Shown piece by piece: positions 38,529 through 47,620 of a DNA stretch of 64,000 bases (the first letter of the stretch is position 1; every line of letters begins with the position of its first letter). A program made the translations under genes and the position numbers. Source of the stretch: Candidatus Bathyarchaeia archaeon (GTDB lineage: Archaea; Thermoproteota; Bathyarchaeia; Bathyarchaeales; Bathycorpusculaceae); contig JAVZRN010000003.1 of NCBI GenBank assembly GCA_038880555.1, positions 108,893-172,892 of the forward strand, in the 5' to 3' direction. Below the pieces are notes generated by a model, which had not been told where the DNA came from, searched no databases, and worked only from the letters and a program-made list of their open reading frames with translations.

Positions 38529-40001
38529 TCAACGCTTTCTTGAAATCATGTAAGCCGTAACACAGGTGAGTAATAAAATTAATACCACTACTAAAGTTAT
38601 CCACAGGGGAATAGGAGTATGCCATACATCTGGCTGAGGCTCACCCATTAAAGCAAAATAGGTTAAATGATCGACTACAGCCTTAACGTAACCTTCATCC
38701 TTATTTATAACGCTTTCCAGCGGGAACCACTTATGCTTTTCCTCGTTCCAGTAGTAGATTTTCAGCGAGTTCTCATCAACTCCAAGAGTCTTTAGCTCAC
38801 TTTTGTGATAGTATATTTTTAGAATAAATATCAGTCCTTCAGGAATGCTACATTCAATTTTTAAATAATTTCCTACAAATTTCAGATTTTTAGGAACTTC
38901 CGGGCCGTCCAATAATGCTGCAGCAATTAAACTGCCGTTACCCGCCGCTTTTAGCACTTCAATGTCTGCCTTGATTAAGGCTTGTAAAGTTAACGTTTGA
39001 GTTGAAAACCTCAACTCCGTTGTGTTTAAGTCTAGAGTCAGCATGTTTGACACATTAAATAGTTCCGGATGTAAAATGCTAGCTATGATCTCTAAGCCAT
39101 CAACCAATCTTGGCCCAGGCCTTGCAATTAACGACTCGTCAAGTGAATACACCTTGCCATTTTTTATTGCTGAAATTTCTTCCCATCCGGATCCCCTCTT
39201 TTTCATAGTTTCTAGTGTTTCATAATAGCCCGGCATGCCTCGGACATTTATTATAATGTCAGGATTTAGATTTATGACTTCTTCATCTGTTGGACTCACC
39301 CATTTTGTTGAAGCATTGCCAAAGATGTTTACTCCACCCGCAATCTCGATAAGATGATGTGGCCATGACCCTGGCCCCGCGGTATTGATTGGCGGATACC
39401 AAAATTCAAAATAGACTTTAGGCTTATAAGTTGCGTTGGACGTCAAATCATTTACGCGTTTTACTCTTTCTCTAAGAATTCCAGTTAGAGCTTCGGCTTC
39501 AGATGATTTGCCAGTGGCATTACCTATTAGCATTATGTCTCTAAATATATCATTGAACGTTCCTGGACAAGTTACTATAAGTGGAATCCCGAGCCTTTCA
39601 AGATTTTCTACATTTGGGTCTCCTGGACCAAAGAATGAATACATAATTATTAAATCGGGACTTAAAGCCGCAACCTCTTCCGGGTCTGGGTTGTAGATGT
39701 TGCTTATCCTTTGCTTATGGATGGCTTCTGACGGGTAGTCGGAATATATGTCAACACCAACAACCCTTTCGCCTAAGTCTAGAGCATAGACCATTTCTGT
39801 AACACCCGGCGATATGCAAACTATCCTTGTAGGGGCTTTTGGTATGCTAATTGTCCTACCGAAATCGTCTATCACCGTGACGGGAAAACCGGCGTCAACA
39901 CGTTTAACTTCAAACGCAAACAGCCCAATGAGCATAATTGTGATTTTCAAAACACTTAGCTTTTTTATGGCATTTGTTGCTTTAATGTTGAATGGTTTCA
40001 T
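38529..40001 (-). CDS. Anchored corrinoid-binding protein (BtuF-like, copy 1)
   Basis: A 490-residue extracytoplasmic binding protein. A hydrophobic N-terminal signal segment is followed by a Peripla_BP_2 domain (IVCISPGVTEMVYALDLGERVVGV, EEVAALSPDLI) to about residue 310, then a beta-rich extension with LKIYYHKSELKTLGVDE and LKIYYWNEEKHKWFPL, resembling the PGF-pre-PGF type module of archaeal surface proteins, and a C-terminal membrane helix. It should present corrinoid to BtuC at the cell surface. Adjacent to, and clearly paralogous with, the next gene. Confidence 0.8.
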   Translation of the reverse strand: MKPFNIKATNAIKKLSVLKITIMLIGLFAFEVKRVDAGFPVTVIDDFGRTISIPKAPTRIVCISPGVTEMVYALDLGERVVGVDIYSDYPSEAIHKQRISNIYNPDPEEVAALSPDLIIMYSFFGPGDPNVENLERLGIPLIVTCPGTFNDIFRDIMLIGNATGKSSEAEALTGILRERVKRVNDLTSNATYKPKVYFEFWYPPINTAGPGSWPHHLIEIAGGVNIFGNASTKWVSPTDEEVINLNPDIIINVRGMPGYYETLETMKKRGSGWEEISAIKNGKVYSLDESLIARPGPRLVDGLEIIASILHPELFNVSNMLTLDLNTTELRFSTQTLTLQALIKADIEVLKAAGNGSLIAAALLDGPEVPKNLKFVGNYLKIECSIPEGLIFILKIYYHKSELKTLGVDENSLKIYYWNEEKHKWFPLESVINKDEGYVKAVVDHLTYFALMGEPQPDVWHTPIPLWITLVVVLILLLTCVTAYMISRKR

Positions 40002-40005
40002 CTCA

Positions 40006-41475
40006 TTATCTCCTTAATCGTCTTTTGCTGACTAAATAGGTCAAGCTCATAGTGACCAATGCTATAACCATTGCGGTGGTAACTACAAGCCAAAGTTCAA
40101 CAGACAATCGCCATATAGGCGGTGGGCCTTCGCCCATGAGGGCAAAGTCTGACAGACGTGGAACAAAAGCTTCAACGTAATTTGCATCCTTATTCACCGA
40201 GCTAATTAAGGGAAGCCACCTTTCGTCTTCTTGGCTCCAGTAATAGATTTTCAACGTGTTCTCGTCGATTCCAAGGCTGGCTAATTCGCTTTCACTATAG
40301 TAAATTTTTAAAACAAACACCAAACTTTCAGGTGTGCTGCACTCGATTTTAACATAGCTTCCAACAAGCTTAAGACCACTTGGAGGAGATGGCCCATCCG
40401 TGGTAGCCGCTGCCATCAATGTCCCATTGCCAGCCGCCTTGAAAATAATTATGTCCGCTTTAACGAGACCTGTAAGGTTTAGTGTTTGTGTGGATGCCTT
40501 CAGAATGGTCGTGTTTAAGGCTAATATGTTTAACTCGCCAAACAGCTCAGGATGTAAAAATCTAGCTACTGCCTCAAGACCCAAAACTATTCTAGGTCCT
40601 GGCCTGACAATAAGGTTTTCATCAAGCAGGTAAACCTTTCCATTTTGCACAGCATTTATTGACGCCCACCCAGGGCGTTTCTTAATCTCCTCTAGTGTTG
40701 CAAAGTGTATGTGCTGCGCACCGTAAAGGCTTATTATAATGTCTGGATTCCTCGCTATAACTTCTTCATCGGTTGTTTCGACATAGTCCGTTATGGCGTC
40801 TCCGAAAATGTTGATTCCTCCAGTAACATTTATTATTTCGTCGCCCCAGGTGTTTGGACCAAAAGTCCAGGGTGGTGGGTACCAAAACTCCATGTAAACT
40901 TTCGGCTTGTCAGTGACGTCGCTTGTCTTATCCTTTATCTGGTTTATTGTGCTATTAAGCTGTAAGGCCAGTGTTTCTGCCTCTTCAATTTTGCCTGTGG
41001 CTTTACCTACAAGCCTTATATCATTTACTATGTCGTTTAGACTTCTCGGTTTTATAGCAATAACATTGACACCCTCTAAAGCTGCAATCGCACTCACATA
41101 GGGATCTCCTGGGCCAAAAAATGAGTACATAAGCACAAGGTCGGGGTTTAAGGCTGCAACTTCTTCTGGGTTAGGTGTATAAATGTCGCTTATCCGCTGC
41201 TTTGAAACAGCCTCAGGCGGGTAATCAGAGTATATGTCAACTCCAACAACTTTATCACCTAGGCCTAGGGCGTAGGCAATCTCGGTTGTAGACGGGTTTA
41301 TACATACTATTCTCTGCGGAGGGTTCGTGATGGTTACTGTTCTGCCGATGTCGTCGGTGAGTGTCACTGGAAATGATGCGCTAGCCCTACCAATAACACT
41401 TAATCCTAATGCTTCAACGATTATGACCAAAACCATAGACAGGCATGTTAGAATTACTTTGTGCATTTTTATCAC
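40006..41475 (-). CDS. Anchored corrinoid-binding protein (BtuF-like, copy 2)
   Basis: A 489-residue paralogue of the gene downstream, separated by only 4 nt, with the same order: signal peptide, Peripla_BP_2 domain (IVCINPSTTEIAYALGLGDKVVGV), C-terminal beta-rich extension and membrane anchor. Long stretches such as VDIYSDYPPEAVSKQRISD are shared almost unchanged with copy 1. Two binding proteins feeding one permease may widen the corrinoid range. First gene of the leftward uptake operon. Confidence 0.8.
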   Translation of the reverse strand: MIKMHKVILTCLSMVLVIIVEALGLSVIGRASASFPVTLTDDIGRTVTITNPPQRIVCINPSTTEIAYALGLGDKVVGVDIYSDYPPEAVSKQRISDIYTPNPEEVAALNPDLVLMYSFFGPGDPYVSAIAALEGVNVIAIKPRSLNDIVNDIRLVGKATGKIEEAETLALQLNSTINQIKDKTSDVTDKPKVYMEFWYPPPWTFGPNTWGDEIINVTGGINIFGDAITDYVETTDEEVIARNPDIIISLYGAQHIHFATLEEIKKRPGWASINAVQNGKVYLLDENLIVRPGPRIVLGLEAVARFLHPELFGELNILALNTTILKASTQTLNLTGLVKADIIIFKAAGNGTLMAAATTDGPSPPSGLKLVGSYVKIECSTPESLVFVLKIYYSESELASLGIDENTLKIYYWSQEDERWLPLISSVNKDANYVEAFVPRLSDFALMGEGPPPIWRLSVELWLVVTTAMVIALVTMSLTYLVSKRRLRR

Positions 41476-41479
41476 ATTT

Positions 41480-41558
41480 TGGATGGATTATCCGACCCGT
41501 TATATAAAATTTACCCCTAATCACGCGAAAACTTAATCTGGATAGATAAACCATCCAG
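41480..41558. promoter_or_regulatory. Divergent promoter region with GGAT/ATCC inverted repeats
   Basis: The about 97-bp gap between the leftward uptake operon and the rightward radical SAM gene holds TTATATAAAA (around 41500-41510), a TATA element for the leftward gene. Around it are inverted elements: GGATGGATTATCC at 41481-41493 and CTGGAT at 41538-41543 paired with ATCCAG at 41553-41558; TGGATGG at 41480 also pairs with CCATCCA at 41551. These are candidate operator sites controlling both directions. Confidence 0.4.
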
Positions 41559-41572
41559 AAAATAAATGTGAC

Positions 41573-42472
41573 ATGAGGAGACTGTGTGTGGTTTTATCTA
41601 GGAAAGTCCCGTTTTTAACTTGCGAAGTAACCCCTAGGCAAAAAGTGAAAATCAACTTGTCGGGTTGCAACTTTAACTGCAGGGGCTGTTTCGCCGTCGC
41701 CAAAAAAGAGTGTGGAAGAAACTTCACAGTTGATAAACTTTTAGAACTACTGGTTAAATCTTGTCATAGGGTTTATGGTGGGCTTGTCGATGACGTGCAG
41801 ATGACTGGCGGTGAACCGTTAAAAAATCCTAAGTATTTGTTCGCCCTCATTCAGGGGCTGAAAACCCTCGGTGTTAGCAAAGTTGGCATATCAACTAATG
41901 GATATATGCTCAGTGAGGATGTTATAGAAAGGCTCAAGGCTCTTGATGTGAATTATATTAAGTTGGATTTGAAAGCTTATAGTAAAGGCGTTCATAAATG
42001 GTATACCGGTAAAAGCAACACAAGAGTTTTGAAGGCAGTAAAGCTACTGCACAAGTATGGCCTAAACTTTTACGTACGAACAATAGTTATTCCAAACATA
42101 GTTGACGCTGCTGAAGTGGAGAAAATTGCAAAATTCTTAAGCTCCGTAGACATAAACATACTTTATAGGCTATACGAATTTGCTCCAGAACAGTTGGAAA
42201 ATAAGATTTCTAGAAAACCCGCAGAAGAAGAAATGGTGAAAGCATACGTTGCGGCGAGAAAGCATTTAAAGAATGTTGAATTTTTCATTTATAAGCCCTC
42301 GAAACCATCCGCTTATAAAACTGCTTATGACCCAAACTATAGGGTTGTAGAAATTCGAGCCGATGAACTCTTAGAAACTTTTATGAAAATCGATAAAATA
42401 GCAAAATCCGTTGACCCGGAGTGGAACATTCAATTTTTCACTATGAACCAGATTTTAAAAGGGGCAGCATGA
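41573..42472 (+). CDS. Radical SAM protein, pyruvate-formate-lyase-activase-like
   Basis: A 299-residue radical SAM protein with the cluster-binding C32, C36 and C39 in GCNFNCRGC, followed by QMTGGEPL. The compact size and absence of extra cluster domains resemble activating enzymes or MoaA/NrdG-like single-domain members. It is followed after one base by a BtuF-like gene and then CobZ, so a role in cobamide supply or lower ligand chemistry is possible but unproven. Confidence 0.75.
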   Translation: MRRLCVVLSRKVPFLTCEVTPRQKVKINLSGCNFNCRGCFAVAKKECGRNFTVDKLLELLVKSCHRVYGGLVDDVQMTGGEPLKNPKYLFALIQGLKTLGVSKVGISTNGYMLSEDVIERLKALDVNYIKLDLKAYSKGVHKWYTGKSNTRVLKAVKLLHKYGLNFYVRTIVIPNIVDAAEVEKIAKFLSSVDINILYRLYEFAPEQLENKISRKPAEEEMVKAYVAARKHLKNVEFFIYKPSKPSAYKTAYDPNYRVVEIRADELLETFMKIDKIAKSVDPEWNIQFFTMNQILKGAA

Positions 42473-42473
42473 A

Positions 42474-43328
42474 ATGCCTAAAATATTCAATGAAATGCTG
42501 AATCAGTGGGTGTACCTTCCTGAAAAACCTAAAAGAATTGTGAGTTTGGCCCCATCAATCACAGATATACTTGTAGAACTGGGGCTTATCGAGAAAATAG
42601 TTGGAGTTTCTCGATGGTGCACGCCATACCTTAAAGGGACAGAAAAACCTGTTGTCGCTTCAGTTGATAAGGCCGACTATGAATTTTTAGAAAAACTTAA
42701 ACCAGACCTCATTCTAACTACATCGGGCATTCATTTAAAATTGGCCAGAGAACTCCACTCAAAGGGTTATAGCGTTTTTCCTGTACAACTGCCTCGAAAC
42801 GTTTTCGAGATAGTTAGCAACATACTTCTTATAGGCACGATTACGAGTAAGCAGAGGAAAGCACGAGAATTAGCCACACAATTAATTTTTGAGATGGAAA
42901 ATTTAAGAACTAATGAAAAAATTAAAAAAGTGCCAGACGTGTACGCCGAAGTATGGCCCAACAAATTTTACATAACCTTTGGAGGTCTAGCCTTCACTAA
43001 TGACTTTATACACTTAGCTGGAGGACATAACATATTTTCCGAAAGACCACTAGATTATTTCACGCCAGACTTCAACGAAGTCGAAGCATTAAATCCCGAC
43101 GTCATGATTTTTATCTTCGAAAACCGTGAAGAGATGGAGCAAACAGATATATTGTCACTAACGAAGAAGAGGGGATGGGAGAAAATTAAAGCCTTGAAAA
43201 CTGGTAAGATGATAATAGCTTCACAAAATGATTTGCCTTTAACGCATTCGGGGCCCTCATTCATTAACACCATCAAAATGTTAAACGTGAAATTTAAAGA
43301 GCTTAGTTTAATTACCTACAACTACTAA
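42474..43328 (+). CDS. BtuF-like protein without signal peptide
   Basis: A 284-residue Peripla_BP_2 fold protein: RIVSLAPSITDILVELGLIEKIVGVSRWC, LEKLKPDLILTT, and LAGGHNIFSE. It lacks any N-terminal hydrophobic segment and membrane anchor, unlike the two copies on the other strand, so it is probably cytoplasmic or released by another route. Family relation to corrinoid-binding BtuF is clear. One base separates it from the radical SAM gene upstream, so the two are co-transcribed. Confidence 0.75.
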   Translation: MPKIFNEMLNQWVYLPEKPKRIVSLAPSITDILVELGLIEKIVGVSRWCTPYLKGTEKPVVASVDKADYEFLEKLKPDLILTTSGIHLKLARELHSKGYSVFPVQLPRNVFEIVSNILLIGTITSKQRKARELATQLIFEMENLRTNEKIKKVPDVYAEVWPNKFYITFGGLAFTNDFIHLAGGHNIFSERPLDYFTPDFNEVEALNPDVMIFIFENREEMEQTDILSLTKKRGWEKIKALKTGKMIIASQNDLPLTHSGPSFINTIKMLNVKFKELSLITYNY

Positions 43329-43385
43329 AACTAAAAATATTATTTTAAGGTGTTTATGGTATACCTTGAAAACGGTGAGAATAAA

Positions 43386-43886
43386 ATGAAAGAAACGCCA
43401 GAAAACTTCAATCCGCCACTGCTTAAATACTTGGAGGATAAAGGAATAACCTTGCAAGATTTAATAGAAACAGCTTTGGAGCTATTTGTTCCTCATCCGG
43501 GGGTGGAAGATAGAGAAAAGGCTGTCGAACTGCTTAAAGAGGGGTTCATTGAAGCCCTATCGGATGTGAACATATCTTGCGTTGAGGTTGCATGCTTTTG
43601 CTTAGAAGAAGAGGCGAAAAAAGGGCTTGTTCCGGGGCTAACTGTTGAAAGGTTCGGAGGACGACCTGGATTGATTATAGATGAACTCCTCGGGATGACC
43701 ATAGCCAATTATATTGCTGGGGCTCGGGGAATTTTTGAATTTATAAGGTTTGACCAAAACAAGCCCGGGATTCTAAAAAGGCTTGGACCTATAACTAATG
43801 ATGCTATTGGAGGATTAGTCGCCGGGGTTTCTTCAAACATGTACACTAAAGCCTTGGAAAGAATGGGTCGCGCCAATGAGACCTGA
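43386..43886 (+). CDS. cobZ: Alpha-ribazole-phosphate phosphatase-like (CobZ, PgpA family)
   Basis: About 166 residues, start ATG at 43386 with GGTGAG upstream; GTG 43350 and ATG 43356 are alternatives. The sequence belongs to the phosphatidylglycerophosphatase A-like group in the form that lacks membrane helices; the IDELLGMTIANY segment is the recognisable core. In Methanosarcina CobZ this family replaces CobC and removes the phosphate from alpha-ribazole phosphate. Its position after the BtuF-like gene supports that role. A lipid phosphatase role is the alternative. Confidence 0.7.
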   Translation: MKETPENFNPPLLKYLEDKGITLQDLIETALELFVPHPGVEDREKAVELLKEGFIEALSDVNISCVEVACFCLEEEAKKGLVPGLTVERFGGRPGLIIDELLGMTIANYIAGARGIFEFIRFDQNKPGILKRLGPITNDAIGGLVAGVSSNMYTKALERMGRANET

Positions 43887-43937
43887 AAATAGCTTAAATT
43901 CTCAATATGCGCCTAAAGTTGGACTAAGCTGAATCAC

Positions 43938-44921
43938 TTAACATGGCGTAGTTGTTTTAACCTCCCTTAGTATGCTCCTTGCGGATTCCATTATGGCTTG
44001 TTTGCTCTTTATTCGGGGGTTCCAGCCAAGCGTCCTTAGCCTTTCAACGTCGAGGGCTATTCTTTTGACGTCTCCAGGCCACCCCACACCATGAAGCATG
44101 GGCTTATACGTGCGCTTGAAGCTGCTTATGCCCATAACCTTGGCCACTGCGTCTGCGATCTCGTTTACGCTTATCCAGTCAAGGTTTCCAACATTGTATG
44201 CCTCGAAGCGGCCAGGCGCCTTGTTCCAAGCTATAAGAGTTGCCTCAACAGCGTCGTCCACGTGTATGTAACTCCTAATTTGCGTCCCATCGCCAAGTAT
44301 CTCAAGCTCTTCTGGGTGCTTAAGCAGTTTGACAATGAAGTCGTAAACTACTCCATGCCTAAGCCTTGGTCCAACCACATTGGCGTATCGAAGTGCTACA
44401 CTTTTTATTCCGTAGAGACTGCTGTAAGCGTGTATGAGGCTCTCGCAGGAGGCTTTGCTTGCCCCATAAACCGAAACAGGCCTTATGAGAGCATCCTCCC
44501 CAATGGGTATAGATTTAGGTTCGCCGTAGACGCTGCTTGAAGAGGCGAAGACAAGGTCATTCACATCAAGATTTCTCATAGCCTCAAGAAGGTTGAAGGT
44601 TACGGCAATGTTCTCGTTAAAGTGAACCTCTGGATTGGTTGTGCTTACGCGGACCTCAGGGTTGGCCGCGAAATGGAAAACCGTGCACACGCCTTTAGCG
44701 GCTTCCATGGCTTTAATTGGGTCCTTAAGATCCGCTTCTAAAAACTCAAAGCTCGGGCTGCCCATATGATGCCTAATGTTGTTGATGTTTCCGCTGCTAA
44801 GGTTGTCAACAACCCTAACTCGCCAACCTTCGGCAACCAATCTGTCAACCAGATGGCTTCCCATAAAGCCTGCTCCGCCCGTGACTAGAACAAGCTTGTC
44901 TTTGAAGGTTCTCAATACCAA
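43938..44921 (-). CDS. NAD-dependent sugar epimerase (GalE-like)
   Basis: A 327-residue extended SDR enzyme: VTGGAGFMGSHLVDRL for NAD binding, SSSSVYG with the catalytic Ser region, and YGASKAS with the Tyr-x-x-x-Lys pair. UDP-glucose/galactose 4-epimerase is the best-known function, but substrate specificity in this group cannot be read from motifs. The start is TTG with AAAGGGG before it. It is the last clearly chromosomal gene before the provirus edge. Confidence 0.85.
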   Translation of the reverse strand: MVLRTFKDKLVLVTGGAGFMGSHLVDRLVAEGWRVRVVDNLSSGNINNIRHHMGSPSFEFLEADLKDPIKAMEAAKGVCTVFHFAANPEVRVSTTNPEVHFNENIAVTFNLLEAMRNLDVNDLVFASSSSVYGEPKSIPIGEDALIRPVSVYGASKASCESLIHAYSSLYGIKSVALRYANVVGPRLRHGVVYDFIVKLLKHPEELEILGDGTQIRSYIHVDDAVEATLIAWNKAPGRFEAYNVGNLDWISVNEIADAVAKVMGISSFKRTYKPMLHGVGWPGDVKRIALDVERLRTLGWNPRIKSKQAIMESARSILREVKTTTPC

Positions 44922-44953
44922 CGCCCCTTTAGGCTTTTTGCGTCGATTTCGGC

Positions 44954-45178
44954 TTAGTCAAACCTCCAATAAGTCGTTCTTGATTTATATCTGTTGGAAA
45001 GTGCTCCGGGCGGGATTTGAACCCGCGTCTCCGGCTCGAAAGGACCATTTAAGGGTTTTTCCATTAAAAGAGCTGTTAAAAAGTCGTTTATTCCCATTTT
45101 GGCTTCTTTTGCTTTAGCTCTTAGCAGTTCAGCGACTTCTGTTTTTAGGCAGATGCCCGTCATTCCAGGTTTAGGCAT
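44954..45178 (-). CDS. Ribbon-helix-helix protein gene running through the attachment site
   Basis: A 74-residue frame. Residues 1-45 look like a ribbon-helix-helix DNA-binding protein ([18 protein letters not shown] and [10 protein letters not shown]), with a strong GGAGGCGGG before the ATG. From residue about 47 the frame enters the tRNA-Glu fragment (giving [12 protein letters not shown], a well-known artefact of translated T-arms) and ends in host sequence. The viral form presumably has a different C-terminus. It may regulate excision or lysogeny; that is inference. The RHH part is credible, the tail is not natural to the family. Confidence 0.6.
   Translation of the reverse strand: MPKPGMTGICLKTEVAELLRAKAKEAKMGINDFLTALLMEKPLNGPFEPETRVQIPPGALSNRYKSRTTYWRFD
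45002..45042 (-). tRNA. Truncated tRNA-Glu(UUC) 3' half: provirus attachment site
   Basis: Read on the minus strand this holds the anticodon loop CTTTCGA (anticodon TTC), the anticodon-stem 3' strand, a full T-arm (GCGGG TTCAAAT CCCGC) and the acceptor 3' strand CCGGAGC with discriminator A. The sequence before the anticodon loop does not pair with the stem, so the 5' half is missing and this is not a functional tRNA. A 3'-half copy is what site-specific integration into a tRNA gene leaves at one end; the intact gene should lie past the right end of the window. Confidence 0.85.
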
Positions 45179-45281
45179 TTTCTTTTCCCGCCTCCTTACA
45201 CTTATTATTTTGCAACTTCGAGTTTTTAAATGGCAGTAAAAAATTATTAGTAATGGTTTCTCTCTGGTTATTGTAATGCTG

Positions 45282-46385
45282 TTACAATGAAACCTTCTGT
45301 TGTAGCATGTCCATGTGCTTTTTGTGATCGTAAATCCATGACTTTTCTTTGAAAAATTTGGGGAAAATAGTTTGTCTACGTCTTATTCTTAGGTCTTGTA
45401 TTACATACTTATAACTTTGTAAGAGTTTCATTTTTGCCAGTTCGGATAACTTATCGATGAAATTTCTGAATTCGTTGAATGGAAGAAAAACTTCTGTTAA
45501 GAGTATGTTTTCTCCGATAGCCTTTGCCATCATTAGAATGAAAGGCTTGTTTAGGAGAGACTTAGCAAATTTTGCAAATTTCTCGTAACTATCAAAGGAT
45601 ATTATGAATAAGACCATAAGCGAGGGTGTATCCCCGTATCTCATAATGAAAATTTCATATCCTTCAATAAGGTTTTTTCCTATAAGATGCTTATGGAAAT
45701 GAAAGCGTGCTAACTGTGGACTTATTCCTAAAATTTCAGCTATTTTATTTAAACTTATAGTGGCGTCAAACTCCATTTCCTCGAGCATCCGAAGGTCTAA
45801 TTCATCCGCGTAGATGGGATATACTCTAGGCTCAATCAAGGTATAGGGTAAATCAGTTGTCTGTGTTTGAACTTCTTTAATCCACTGATCCCATTTAAAA
45901 GTCCATTGATTTTTGTTACAGTCAAACCATTCTGAAGTTATCCGACCACCTTGGAAGCAAGTAGTCCAGTATATTTGAATTTGCTTTGCAACTCTTAGGC
46001 GCATTAACTCATAGATAAATTCTTCGAATTCGTGGCAATGCTCTACCGGGATAGCGTATACTGCCGTGCAACCTTCTCCCATTCCATAAGACCTACAAAC
46101 ATAAAGCCAAAAGTCGTTGACCAACAAACAGTCGAATAATAACTGCTCCATGCCAGGTTCAGCCTCCAAAATGGCGATTGCCTTTTTTAAACCTAAGTTT
46201 GTGTGGTAAATGGCTGTGTGCATTCTTAAAAAAAGTTGAGGGTTATCTCGCATGCGCTTCAATCTAAAACGTAACAGCTCGCGAGATATCCCGATTTTTT
46301 TGGCAACAGCAGTTAGGTTTCGAGGGCCCAATTCAAATAATGCTTGCAAAATCTTGATATCAAGAGCGGTCAATGGCTTCCGCAT
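45282..46385 (-). CDS. Double winged-helix (Lrp/AsnC-like) regulator
   Basis: A 367-residue protein with two helix-turn-helix regions: residues 6-40 ([20 protein letters not shown], then [13 protein letters not shown]) and 198-235 ([24 protein letters not shown]). Each is followed by an alpha/beta segment that could be a RAM-like ligand domain. This duplicated layout fits archaeal Lrp-family regulators. It is the first large gene inside the provirus and may control it or a host gene carried along. Confidence 0.7.
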   Translation of the reverse strand: MRKPLTALDIKILQALFELGPRNLTAVAKKIGISRELLRFRLKRMRDNPQLFLRMHTAIYHTNLGLKKAIAILEAEPGMEQLLFDCLLVNDFWLYVCRSYGMGEGCTAVYAIPVEHCHEFEEFIYELMRLRVAKQIQIYWTTCFQGGRITSEWFDCNKNQWTFKWDQWIKEVQTQTTDLPYTLIEPRVYPIYADELDLRMLEEMEFDATISLNKIAEILGISPQLARFHFHKHLIGKNLIEGYEIFIMRYGDTPSLMVLFIISFDSYEKFAKFAKSLLNKPFILMMAKAIGENILLTEVFLPFNEFRNFIDKLSELAKMKLLQSYKYVIQDLRIRRRQTIFPKFFKEKSWIYDHKKHMDMLQQKVSL

Positions 46386-46419
46386 AAGATTCTTTTTGTA
46401 GGTTTCTGATTTTTATTGT

Positions 46420-46617
46420 TTATGTAGGCATGCCTGGAGTATCTATCTCCTTTTGCGGTTCAACAAGATCTTCGTCTACTTGTATAATACTACGGGACTC
46501 TGTATGGCTGGCGTCTTTGTTGATCATTTGACTGCTTGAAATTCCCGCTGCCAAGCATAGAGTTGCAGTTGCAGCGAAGACTATCAGAAAGATTAGTGCG
46601 ACAACTTTTAAATTCAA
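46420..46617 (-). CDS. Small secreted or anchored peptide
   Basis: A 65-residue protein: N-terminal hydrophobic stretch (residues 4-24) followed by a polar, acidic tail rich in D, E, S and Q. TTG start supported by a perfect GGAGGTG seven bases upstream, which makes this a real gene despite its size. It precedes the double winged-helix regulator in the same direction with a gap of 34 nt, so the two may be one unit. No family recognised. Confidence 0.6.
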   Translation of the reverse strand: MNLKVVALIFLIVFAATATLCLAAGISSSQMINKDASHTESRSIIQVDEDLVEPQKEIDTPGMPT

Positions 46618-46808
46618 TATGATTCACCTCCATTTGTATTTTTGTAGAACAATTGCTGATTTCTCTACCAATATGAAAATTTGCACATGGTTTGGTGTTA
46701 CATACATTTTTGTTTTTGGAAAATAAAAATAATTTTAAATTACCGAAAATAAAATAAACATCATAAGTGACAACATTATAGCGTTGATATTATCGGAGTC
46801 CGACTAAG

Positions 46809-47147
46809 ATGTTGAAGGAAAAGAAGCAGAAAATCTCTGCAACTGGAGTATTAACATATAATATTTTAAAAGTGGATGATGACATGATTGAATGGTTAGA
46901 CGCTGAAGACTTCAGCTTAGCCGCGCTTGGAAAATTGATTGGAATCGATGAAAATCATAAAGTGAAAGTGAAAATCACTTTAGAAGTTGTGCAAGAGCCA
47001 TGTGAACTATGCGGAAGATTAACAACTGGCGATAAATTATGCGAAAAATGTGAAAGAGTAATATGTGATGAGTGCGCGAAGATAGATCCTACTGGCAGAT
47101 ACTGTCCGACATGTTTTAACCTGAAAACTCAACCAATCACTCAATAA
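46809..47147 (+). CDS. Small zinc-ribbon protein
   Basis: A 112-residue protein with a lysine-rich start, a central acidic part and a C-terminal cysteine array: CELCGR, CEKCER, CDECAK and CPTC, four CxxC pairs that should bind two zinc ions in a B-box or treble-clef-like fold. The N-terminal IEWLDAEDFSLAALGKLIG region is unassigned. Probably a protein- or nucleic-acid-binding viral factor. Its 3' end overlaps the convergent gene by 11 nt. Confidence 0.65.
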   Translation: MLKEKKQKISATGVLTYNILKVDDDMIEWLDAEDFSLAALGKLIGIDENHKVKVKITLEVVQEPCELCGRLTTGDKLCEKCERVICDECAKIDPTGRYCPTCFNLKTQPITQ

Positions 47148-47391
47148 TTTTTCTATTTTCTTTTTCAAGAACTGTTGGTCCCTTTTTCTGAAGCCACAAT
47201 TCATGTAATACAATAATTTTGGCTATCTGGAAGTATCCCCCTTCTCTTAGCTCCCTTTTGGTGGCTGTTAATCCTTTAAAGTCGTCTTTCATGGTTTTGG
47301 CTTGTTCCATTTGGTAAAGCTCTTGGGCTTTTTCCCAGATTAGCGGGCGGACGTGGGGCCAGAATTTACCTTTTGTTTTTTGGCGTGGCAT
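47137..47391 (-). CDS. Small provirus protein, unknown
   Basis: An 84-residue basic protein with no recognised family. It is the last of five overlapping small genes reading leftward from 48288, and its start lies 26 nt inside the end of the gene before it. The tight packing supports reality. No membrane segment. Confidence 0.5.
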   Translation of the reverse strand: MPRQKTKGKFWPHVRPLIWEKAQELYQMEQAKTMKDDFKGLTATKRELREGGYFQIAKIIVLHELWLQKKGPTVLEKENRKIIE

Positions 47392-47620
47392 AGAGGTCTA
47401 TCCTTTCTGTTCTTGAAAAATAGGGGCAGCCTTCGAGGGTTATGTATGGGTGTTTAAGCCATAGGGCTCTGAGTTGCTGGCAGATTTTGTGAGGCGCTAG
47501 CCGTTCCTTTTCACGTGTGTAGGCTATTCTGTTTGCTGTGATTATTGGTAGTAAAGCGATTAAGGGACAGTTTGGGCAGAGTTTAGGCTCTTGGATTTTT
47601 GATTTGGACAATTTCCTCAT
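47366..47620 (-). CDS. Small Cys-containing provirus protein
   Basis: An 84-residue basic protein. Cysteines at CPNC near the N-terminus and two more later could form a metal site. No family recognised. It overlaps the preceding gene by 38 nt and the following one by 26 nt, as part of the small-gene cascade. Confidence 0.5.
   Translation of the reverse strand: MRKLSKSKIQEPKLCPNCPLIALLPIITANRIAYTREKERLAPHKICQQLRALWLKHPYITLEGCPYFSRTERIDLYATPKNKR

Noticed and set aside
37432..41475. Cobalamin riboswitch upstream of corrinoid genes
   Set aside because: Leaders are too short and no B12-box-like conserved sequence is visible; the inverted repeats at 41480-41558 are more likely protein sites.
45002..45178. 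A functional tRNA-Glu gene at the provirus edge
   Set aside because: Sequence before the anticodon loop does not pair with the anticodon stem and no D-arm or 5' acceptor strand is present; only the 3' half exists.
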